Translations under genes and position numbers: made by a program
NCBI GenBank assembly: GCA_944472135.2
Contig: OX235263.1
Span: 25,039,379-25,103,378, forward strand
Direction: 5' to 3'
DNA length: 64,000 nucleotides
DNA from: Trichobilharzia regenti
Lineage: Eukaryota; Platyhelminthes; Trematoda; Strigeidida; Schistosomatidae
Notes under the pieces: model-generated
The model's database searches: none
What the model was told of the DNA's origin: nothing
What the model saw: only the letters and a program-made list of their open reading frames with translations
In this document: positions 1 to 10,700 of the stretch, piece after piece
How the letters are laid out: each line of letters starts with the position of its first letter
Numbering within the stretch: position 1 is the first letter of the stretch

Positions 1-1078
1 CATTAGTTTGCTTATTAGATGTATCATACAGCCAGTGAAACAGTATTATTTACTGGATGACAAGGTTTCGAACAAAATTTATTATTGTTCATAATCATTT
101 ATAAATATTGGTTTTGTAGGGATTGTGTTTGATTGCATGGAGGATTTCATCACCTAGAGAACCATTGGAAAACCTGGGAGCACCGGACAGCTGTTTCGTC
201 CTACTTTGGGGCTCTTCATCAGTGCGCACCCACTGTCAGGGTTTGAACCCAGGACCCTCTAGTCACAAGGCGAGCTCGTAGAGACCATTGAGCCACTGGG
301 ACCCGATCCAATGGTCCTTGAATTCTAACTTCTGCCAATTCACAACATATCGCGACCATTTCGCAATGTCTTCTTCGATGAGTTACTGTCTCATCTTCAA
401 CCTACTGTACACAACTGGCTACGGCTTCCCACGAAAACCCCCAGGTTAACTGTCTGAATACGACCAGTCGCTAGTGAGCATCAGATTAATTTTCAATTAT
501 TGATGTTTGTAGGGATTTTGTTTGATTGTATGGAGGATTTCATCATTTGCAATCACATGACTTCGAAAATTGAGCTTTATAGTTTTCTTTGTTCCTTCCT
601 ATTTGTCGAGCATAAAAACCTAGCAAAATCTAGATTAGTTGACCCGAATAAGATAAGAAATCTAGAGAATAGTTCAGCTATACCACTCACTACATGCAGT
701 TACACACAACCATACAATAGGCTGAATTGGCTAAGATGACAGTTTTAAAATCTAATGTACCAGCAGGGTGGAGGGAGAGACTGACTGGTGACGGAAGCTT
801 TGTTTATCGAATCAACTGAGACAGAATACGTGTAACAGGAATTATTTAACACGTGTCCACGCAGATATCTGGAAAATTCTACTACCCTAACGACGATAAA
901 TAGGAGAGAACAAAGAAAACTATAAAACTCAAGTTTCAAAGTCGTGTGATTACAATTGATATGGTTATGAACAATAATAAACTTAGTTCGAAACTGTGTC
1001 ATCCAGTAAATAATACTGTTTCATCACTGTGTGATATATCTAACAAATAAACTAATATCAAACAGGTTTTCTTTCAAT
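1..1078 (+). mobile_element. Penelope-like element termini (PLE-A type) in inverted arrangement
   Basis: About 600-860 on the plus strand encodes the C-terminal part of a PLE endonuclease region (EHKNLAKSRLVDPNKI, NLENSSAI) closely matching the C-terminus of the PLE ORF at 9188-10186. Stops and frame changes break it. Terminal sequence at about 1-105 recurs inverted at about 950-1060 (ACTGGATGACA and TTCGAACAAAATTTATTA segments), a terminal arrangement common in PLEs. An S1 repeat copy lies inside at about 108-500. No function remains. Confidence 0.7.
108..500 (-). repeat. S1 tRNA-like/hammerhead repeat
   Basis: Minus-strand S1 copy inserted in PLE terminal sequence. Reading the minus strand: a tRNA-like head with a B-box-like GGTTTGAACCC region, then GCACTG, ATGAAGAG, a CGAAAC core strand, CAGCTGTC and CGGTGC. 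The two hexamers can pair as stem I. The first core base is A where hammerheads need C, so self-cleavage is doubtful. The tail resembles other copies (CCAATGGTTCTCTA). Confidence 0.75.
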
Positions 1079-1084
1079 CCTCAA

Positions 1085-1240
1085 GTAGGGTTGTTGGTGC
1101 ATACGGCTGAAAAGTGCCGAACTACAACGAAACAGGTGTCCAGTAATCCCTGCTGCTTTTCGCTGGTTCTCTAACTGATATCAATCCGCAATCAAACTTG
1201 AAACCAATCGAATCCCTACAAACCAATTCCAGAAAATTAA
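1085..1240 (+). repeat. S1 repeat, 3' part only
   Basis: Holds the hammerhead-like CGAAAC, GTCCAGTA and the S1 tail (GGTTCTCTAACTGATATCA, AATCCCTACAAACCAA). The first core strand reads CTGAAAA and stem II is degraded. The tRNA-like head is missing. Confidence 0.65.
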
Positions 1241-1570
1241 TAAATCTTTGTGAAACTCTAACGATTATTGTGATTAACTAGCAGTAGTATTATTATACGC
1301 ATTATTCACACTTTACATTCCTAGGGGAATATAGACAGGGCATCGTAGTACATATCCAGGGTAGTCAGTCCACTACCATCAGCTGTCTCTGCACGCACGC
1401 ATGATCCGTAACAACGCCAGAAACTGAATTAGTCGCTTTCCTATGCGATGATCTAATGTAAGACAACTGGACGTAGCTGAAATTAGATTGTTTAATATTA
1501 GCAATGAATAAAAATCCAAAGAAATCCAAGGTTAAACAAGTATGGAAAAACTTGATCTGTTTTTTTTTAC

Positions 1571-1732
1571 CTCATGATCCGCCAGGATACTAGCCAAACT
1601 TTCACCGGATGACATACGTGATTCTTCATCATTCAGCAGTCTACTTGTATTCTCCAAATGTTCACGTAAACGAGCTTCTAATAAGGCATATTTCAGTTCA
1701 TATTGACGTCGGGTAGCTTTAGACATAAGTTC
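1571..1732 (-). CDS. nesprin-like exon: spectrin-like helix, last exon in window
   Basis: A 162-bp phase 0-0 exon with acceptor CATTTTAG|GAA and donor GAG|GTAAAA. It encodes ELMSKATRRQYELKYALLEA, LREHLENTSRLLNDEESRM and ends LASILADHE. The YELKYALLEARL stretch matches the style of a helix seen early in the nesprin-1 rod. It starts before the first Met of its open frame because it continues DRFD from the upstream exon. The message must continue left of the window; nothing exon-like was found between 1 and 1570. Confidence 0.82.
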
Positions 1733-4700
1733 CTAAAATGAATAAATGGGGAGGGGGAGAGGGAGAAATGAAATCATGCATAGACGGATGTGTAGTGTTG
1801 CGAGGGGGGACTAAGGCAATATACTCAATATCCCACACAAAACTATTTTTACAAAAACATGATTTATTTATTATTACAGCTTGATTCCACACTGTATTTT
1901 TAATACAAGTATGGAATTTTCAGCATGGATATCTGATATGTATCCATATATATATATATTATATATATATATGTGAATGGTGGTCTCTCTTTCTGTTGCT
2001 CTCTTAGTCTGTGACCATTTCACTTGATGAACCTGTCTCCTTTAACAATGTATATTCCCCTTATATTATATATAATATGTGTGTTTGTTGACATGTCTGC
2101 TATATTTTGCTATGTATATATGGATCGATACTCCATTATAATTAGCCATTCATGTTAAGACTGTCTATTGATTTGTTCACACACTTGTCTGGACATTAAT
2201 ATATATACATTGCATTCACATTCATGTGTGATTTGATTTTCCTTGTGTTTGGAAAATAGAACTAATGATCTTCTGATTTCCGTCTTTCTTGCGTCAGGAC
2301 TATTAAATTCTCGACCAGTACATAACAATAATTTGGTGACGGGGAAAACTACTATTAACCACTCAGCAGCAGCAACATAACAATATCGGTAGCCCAAATT
2401 TTGCAGGCTGACCATAGATATCAGGTGTGCGTCGGCGTGGGCTCGGACAATGTGCATGGTCGGCGAGAGTCCTAACCACTGTGGCACCGACGCTGGATAC
2501 CTGTGTGTGACGTAAAAGAACTCTCATCACATCACTTGCTCACCTTATCAGAAGAATCTGAATTAATGATTGTTTAGAGGAAGAACTCTTAATTTTCAAA
2601 ATTACCTCGTCTGAAGATAGATACTCAAAATGTTTTGCGGGGGGAACATGAAACCGAAGTCAAAAAGAGACGAATACAGTTCAATAGACAAAGGACAGCA
2701 AATTTACTAAGATTTACCGAAGCAATCGCAAATTAACAACTTAAACCAGACTTATGCATAAAGAAAGAGAGTGTGATTAACCTCTCACTCCCTTGGTAAC
2801 AGAATTTTGATTTTGATTCAGTGATCTCAACTCACTGAACAAATCTTAATCTCATCAACTGTAACCGCTTTTGTTTTTTGAGTTGGTATGTGAACCAACA
2901 AGCTAACACTGTTCTGTTAATCAATTTTTCTGTTTTCTGTCTTACCTCTCCCACTTCTTTTCAACTTTAAAAGCGTATAAATTGATGATGAAAACTTAAA
3001 CTAAAAACATTGTAATGCTTTCATTTTGGATGTGTCAATTTTATAGTATCTCTTCTCTACCACCACTCAAACATTAAAGTATGTTATTATCATCTATATA
3101 ACCATTGTAATTTCAGGTAGTCTGCAGCTGATGAGAACCTGTGAGATAGAATGATATCATTTTATACTGTAAATTTCGTCTTCCTTTCTTTATCGGAATA
3201 CAGTTCAGTTGAAAAGAAAATACTTCATGGGAGACTTAGCTACAAATATCCTAAATAGAATAATCCCTAGGTCCCTAAAGAAGACATCTCCTGAAGCAAT
3301 TCGAAGAGTTGTTAGTCTTTAGCCGCTCACTGCTTCTAAGCAACGTGAAGGAACAACTCTTGCATATCACAGCTCTAATGTGTACATCAATTCATCTACT
3401 CCTGTGGATCTAGGTACATAAGTTCGTTCTGCATGTATACTTTCAAAACTTGTTAAAGAACTCTTGACATTATGGCTGCTAACAGGTGGTACTGGTTCAG
3501 TCAGAAGCACTATAATTGAACACCTAGTCAACACACCTGTCACAGAATCTCAAATGACTCATCGCATATAGAATCATTTACAAAGTGAACAAAAAAATCT
3601 GTCAAAGGCAATGTATTTCCGACTTCTTTTGTACCACAGAAGACCTCTCGCCATATGCATTGAAAAGCCAGAGATATGTGTTCAAAAATGTCTAGTCCAA
3701 CCTTTACATTTACCATGGATCTAGCTAAGTCTAACTCCTTAGTTTTCGTTTGATTTTTTTTAAATTCCTTTTATCTTCGGTTATAAAAAATATTATTTGA
3801 ATTCTTTTCCATACGCATGCATCGTTAAGCAAGGGATAAACAAAGGCGAAGTATCATAACCACAGACAAGGTCTTTCAAGGTCGATCATAAAGGACCAAT
3901 CAGATTCGTCGAACGTTTCTGAACGCCATTCCAAGCAGAAATCATGTCTGCGCTTACAGATTTGGTTAGCGAATTCTGAGGAGATGGAGCATTTATTTAT
4001 TGTATTAATAATAGATTAATTGGAGTGACTAAGAGTTGTGTTTGTGGAGATATTATGACGCTAAAGCAATGCAACCTTGTTGGCGATAGATATTGTCTTA
4101 AATGTAATTCACGTCACAAGAGAAAATCTGTAAGTGAGGGTGAATGCAGTACCTTAATTATTCTTTAGGTACTTTTTTTTTCCTAATTTAAGATGTCTTT
4201 GACGAATATCCTACGCTTTATATACTGTTGGATTTCACAAAGACCTGTAAGTTCAGTGGCAGCTGATACAGAAATAGCCAGGCCTCAATAGTGCCATTGT
4301 ACCAGCACTGCAGACACAGGGTGTCATGGAATTAACAGGGGATTATCGGTTGTCTTGGAGGAGTAGTCGTTCACATCGATGAAACTGCTCATTAGGAAGA
4401 AGTACAACTGAAACAATGCGAAATTAGAAGTGCCGCAATATTAATTCCAATCATTCAGCGCTTGGTAATTCCAGAAACAACCACATATATTGATGAATGG
4501 AGGGGATATAACCAACTGTCACCTTTGGGTTACATTCACTATCACAACAACCATTCCTCTGACCTCAGGCACGTGAAGTAACTTTATCGTAGGATTCTGA
4601 GGGAGATTGAAGAAAAGAATCAGGAATGTCAGTCGATCGCAAAATAGCATGGCTTTTAGCCACATCGATGAATAGATGTATCGAGTATGGTATGGTTTCT

Positions 4701-7700
4701 CAGGTGATCATCCTTTGAGAAACTGGGAGACATTTTTAGAACATATTAGAGACCACTATCCGGTTTATTAATATTTTCCTAACGTTTTTAATACATATTT
4801 TTAACTATTCTGACATTTTTTGGCATCTCTGTTCTGATTGGTTGCTCAAGGTCACTTTAGTTTGGCTATGACAGCTTATGTGTACAAAAAAATCCCATTG
4901 TAAAACTGCTTTTGAGCATGAAATCGCAGAAAAAGATATCATCTTTGCTTTGAAGTTCCTGTTCTTTTCTCTCTTCAATGATTTGATGACTAACAAAACT
5001 TTTTTGAATTGAGAAGTAAAAATGACAATAATATGATTACATAGTTGATTAGTTTCAACTATCAGTAAAGTAAACTTCTGAGTAGTTCTCCTTTCGCTCT
5101 GATTTCAGAGCTCTGCATGGATTATGAATATATATCTGCTGATATTATAACTACTGAAAAACGTTATCAAGTAGTTTAAATTGTTTAGTGCAATTAGTAG
5201 ACAAATAACATTGTATTAGAGTAGAATGTGAGGACCACGCCTCAGTTCAAACATGATTAGTTAGATCAGAGGTGTACACTCTGAGAGAATTTATGCAGCA
5301 CATTATCTTTCCTTTCATCCGTTGAACTCGGAGCGGACTCAAAGTTTCAATGGCGTTGTTGTTGTTTTTAATGGAGGTAGGTTGGTAGTCTCTCACGCCT
5401 AACCCCTCCTCTCTTACCCAAGTTCACTACCGGCAAGTAAACTAGAATAAGTTATAGCAGAAGACGCCTGTCAGGATTCGAACGTGGACCATATACGTGG
5501 TTGGTGATCATTCGAATCACTGAACTACCAGTGCATTCTTGATATTGAAAGAAACGCTCACGAAAACGAGTCCTTCGGCTTATACAAATGACTCCACAAG
5601 AGCGGTTAAATTGAAAATATATATACATTGAAGTAGCCAGAACTCACAGATTATAATTATTCACTCGTATTCAAATCATACACGTTTCAATAAGAAAATT
5701 TTATTCAAGTTTTGGTTTGCAGGGACTTGATTGGTATCAGGATTTGATCATGAACTGACATCGGTTAGAGAACCATTTAGGAACCAACTGGGAGTACTGG
5801 ACAGCTGTTTCGTCCTGGCGCTAGGTTCTCCTCAGCAGTACACACTTGCCACCGTGGTACGAACCCAGATCCTATTGGTTACAAGGTGAGCTTGTAGACC
5901 ATTTATTCACAGGGACCTGATTCAATGGCCAGTCCATGAATTCCAACTTCTGTCAATTCATGACATGGCACGAACACTAGCGAATGTCACCCTATTCAGG
6001 TAGGTGGTTACATGGGTTCTAGTGGGAAATCGTGACCAGTGAGGTACAGCAGGTTGGGTGTGTAGACAAATACTTGACACTGATGACAGTGGCTATTGGG
6101 TCACGCTATATCCTGAATTGCCAGAAGTTGGAATGCATGAGCTGGCCAATGGATCGGGTCCCAATGGTTTAACGCCCTACGGGCTAGTTCGCCTCGTAAC
6201 CGGAAGGCTGTGGGTTCGAACCTCAGTGGGTGCATGTTGCTGAAGAGCTCCAAGCACTAGGACGAAACAGCTGTTCATTAGCACTCCTTGCTGGTTTTGC
6301 AATGGTCTTGTAACCGATGTCAGTTCATGATGAAATCCTGAAAAAGAATTTTAACTTTTGGTTTTTTTAATCGCAATGCTAGTTATTTATCAGCTACATC
6401 TTGGTGCAAAACTGTGATGTTAAACACTAGTGTTTCCTTTGCCTCTCTAGGCATATGAACCTTTCTCTTCACTGACAGTACTGTGAACATTGTAGGAAAT
6501 CAATGTTCAGCACAGACTGATCATAGTTAGAGGACTGTTGGAAACCCAGCAAGCATTACATAACTGCTACGTTCCAGTTTATCATTTCCATACTGCGAAC
6601 CTTTGATTTCAAATGAAAAGCGATTAGAGAACAGTTGTTTTCGGCATTCAGTAGAGTTGCCTATTGCATTTTAGTACCATTTTACACATTCAGATTAAAC
6701 ATTCAGTCCTTTTAAATTTTTTTTTGATTTTTCTTTTCGATAAACACCCGAGGTGTTGGAGATGAATACCGTAAAAATGAAAAAATTAACTATCACTCCA
6801 CCAAGTACGGCACAGTTACACAGTTATTCACAAATACACTACTCAGTTACCTGGCCTAAGCCTAAGGCTCACATATTTATTATCATTGTTTCCTCTAGTT
6901 CCTAGAGGAATATAGGGCTTCAGTCACACGTCTCAATTGCGTTCGGTTCTCTCCCAACCTCTTCACCTGGCTCCACGTCTTCCCAAATGCTTTCATCTCC
7001 TCTTCACATAACTTCCTCCATGCCACCCCACCCTCACACTGGCAACCAACTCGCTGCTTCCCATTCAGACGGGTTCCACTCGAGCGATGACCTGGAGTGT
7101 AATGACACTCACTTGATGATTTGTTTTCTCACAGTATGATCAATCCACCCCCATTTCTTCCTGCATATTTGTTGCACAATTGGTTCCTTCTAAGTTGGCT
7201 CGCTCATTGCCAGAGATCCCTTCCTGGTGTTGATCATTTCTAGCCGGCCATCTGATCTTGAGTACTGAGCGAAGACAGCTGTTGATATAATGTTGATATG
7301 TTACATATACCTGCTTGTCCAAACCCAGAAATAGTTTAAACTGGAGTCTTATTGACCAACCCTAATATGATTAAGCCAAAGGAGCCACAGATATAACCGA
7401 AGCAGTGCACATCTTTACTGCTGTTATTATTATTCCCATAGGTCTCAAGTGGAAGATATGGCTTTAACAATACATCTCTATTTCATCCTGTTCTCTGTAG
7501 TTTCTCCTTACGTGGTTCCACAATATTGCCCATGGACTATCACTTCCTCCTCACACAGTGATCTACTCCATGTCACCCTTGGACAAACACCCAATTCACC
7601 GTTTCCCATTCACCTTCCATCCGAGTGATATTCTGCCTCGTTTGAAACCTGTTAAGCAGTGACTTTTCGAGACGCGCCGAAACTCTGAACCAAATAGGGG

Positions 7701-10700
7701 GTAGAATAACTCACACTTTACATTAGTGTTGAAAATTCGAATCTTGTTCTTTATGCTTAGTAATAAATCCCTGTGGTTGCTGTTGATTAGATCAGATATC
7801 TTCATCACTTCTCCTCTTCTCCATGACCATATGAAGTCCTCTCTTGGCTGTTTGCTAGTCTGTTCTACTACCAACTTGTCGGCTTCCGCCTATAGATCTT
7901 CGAGTTTGTGTGACATTGGGCATAAATAGCCACAAAAGTTCAAATCTTCTAGAGTTTCCTTGCCAGTACAACATGCATTCTTATCTTGTCGCTCCCACGC
8001 ACAGTTTGGTACATGATCCAGTCCACCACAATCAAGAATATCATCACCAACGATAAGAGTCTGTTTTGTCTCATTCTTGTTCTCACTTCAAGGACATCGT
8101 TTAAGTTTTCTGTTGTGAAGCTTTTCACCTGGGAATGACGCTGACAACGGTTTGAGATACTGCACTCCGTAGTGTGGAATCACTTTCCAAATCAGTTCAC
8201 GGGTCAACGCCGTCGAAGGCTTCTTCAAATTCGTTGACACGTGAACTAATATTAATACCATATAAACACCTAATGTTTAGTTATAAAAATCAAATACATA
8301 ATTTTAAAAATTAGTAAACAAGATTGAAAGAAGCAAAATCACTTACATCGAATCGATCACGATATCTAGTTACTTGATTCGATGCTTCTAATATCACATT
8401 CATACTAACATCATCTGGATGAATGGTTGATGTTGCTGAATTCTCCATCAAGTCTTCTGTATTACCAGTAAACAACTCCACCATTTTATCATAAGTTCGA
8501 TTTAATTCAATGAGACATGTTTGACCAGTTGTTTGTGTTCGACTCAGGAAAGCTTCATGTTCACTTAGCTTATCCTGGATAATTTCTGTATTCGCCAGTT
8601 CTTTCTCTAATTCTAAATTAGTATCCAATATGAGTAGACGTTCAGCTTCATTTAACCAATCGGATAGATTTGTCAGGGCATATGAGAAGGACTCTTGAGC
8701 TGATTTTCGTTTATCCAATTCACTTTCAAAACATTTGGCTACAGCACGCATAGCCTAATATATAGTGAAAGAAAACGAGAGAGAGAGAGAGAAGATAATT
8801 AGTGAACTGAAACCGATATGTACCCACATGATGTGTGTGTTTTGTTTTTGACAGTCTATTATATTTTACTATGTGTATATGGATCGATACTTCATTATAA
8901 CTGACAATATGCTTTGTCTGTCCATTAACTAAATAAACAATGTATGGCCTTGTTGTCACATGACATTACAACCAAACATGTTAAGAATGTCTATTTATTC
9001 GTTCATGTGTATTAGTCATTTTCATACATACTTTTGTGTCATATATATAACTTCCATTATGGGTAAATTTTGTTTTGATAAAGTCTCACAGTGTTATACA
9101 GTTATGTTTACTGATGACCACGTTTCGAGCACAATTTATTACTGCTCATAATCATATCAAGGTACTCACACGACTTCCTAAATTCATTTATATAGTTCCA
9201 TTACTTTTCACTTGATTTTCACTTGATTTGATTGGTAATAGTATTTTCCATATTTCAGGTATGAGTGATGAATCATTCTTATTGCATGTGTTGGGTGTAG
9301 ACTCGATGAACAAGGATTCAGTAATCAACCTCTCTCTCCACCTACCTAGATTACTTTTTAGAATTTTAACCCTCTCCCACCCTATTGTGTGGTTGTGTGT
9401 TAGCGCATGCATTGCAATTGCTGAGCTTTTTTCTAAATTATTTATCTTCTCGGGGTCAACCATTCTTACCTTAGCTAAATTCTTATGCTCTGACAATCTG
9501 ACTACCCCTGACCTACTAGTTTGACCTATGTAGTTGACCTCACAGTCATTGCATGGTATTTTGTAAATAATATTATTTTGTCTAATTGGGTCAACTGGGT
9601 CCTTTAACCTACAGAGCTTGTCCCTGAGTGAGTTTGTAGGTTTAAATGCCACCCTAATTCCTATTTTATTCAGAATCCTACGTAGTGTCTCAGATGTCCC
9701 CTCTTTATATGGTATAACTGTGGATGACTTATATTCTTTCTTATTTATGTTATTATTACTAGTTTCACAATTATTTTTATTTTGTTTTTGGCCTTTAGTG
9801 ATCTTCCTAATGAATTTTATAGGATAGTTATTCAACACCAACGCTTCTTCTATCTGTTTTAATTCATCATTTAGATTTTTTGTGCTACTTAGTGCCACTG
9901 CTCGGTTTGTTAAACATTTAACTAAGCCTGCCTTAACAGTTAAAGGATGAGACGAATTAAAGTCTAAATATCTATTAGAATGCGTTGGTTTTCTATAAAC
10001 ACTAGTGTGTAGTTTGCCTTCTTCTATTCTTTTTATCTTACAATCTAACATAGCTAATTCTCCTTGTTCATTTTCTGATTCAAATGTGAATTTTATTCCC
10101 TCAACTTGTGAGTTTATATGTGTCAAGAAGCTAGAGATGTGTTCTGTTTTTAACACTGTGAAAGTGTCATCCACATATCTCCACATATTTTCGGAGTAGG
10201 GTTAAATGTATTGAGGGCACTATTTTCCCAGCTGTCCATAAATATGTCTGCTACGATAGGGGATATTGGTGATCCCATTGCTACACCTTCTGTTGATTAC
10301 TGAATCCTTGTTCATCGGCTCTACACCCAACACATGCAATAGGAATGACTCGTCACTCATACCTGAAATATGGAAATTACTATTACCAATCAAATCAAGT
10401 GAAAAGTAATGGTGTGGTGAGAGCAGGCTGCTAGCCGATTGGTTGGCACTAATCTACGTTAAGGTCTAGGTCACTAATATGGGCCGTGAGAAAATATGAA
10501 CAAGCCTGAGTCAGCAACCAATCACAGCAAAGTTAACGTGGCAGAATATGATTCGCAGAGAGAACTCTATTTGTCAAGGAATCCCGAAACAACCAATCAG
10601 AAGCCTGCGTTTGTCTACCTAAACAACCAATCAGATGACTGCGCTTGTCTATAATAATGTAGTTGAAAGATGTATAAATACGCGTTGATTTTCATAATAA

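Noticed and set aside
2290..2382. LTR end plus primer-binding site at AACAATAATTTGGTGACGGG
   Set aside because: The ATATC target duplication shows that the LTR extends to 2382, so this motif is internal to the LTR.
6200..6235. tRNA gene from the GGTTCGAACC box and upstream A-box-like sequence
   Set aside because: The same head recurs in about 20 dispersed S1 copies with a fixed tail, and no full cloverleaf was seen. It is a tRNA-derived repeat.
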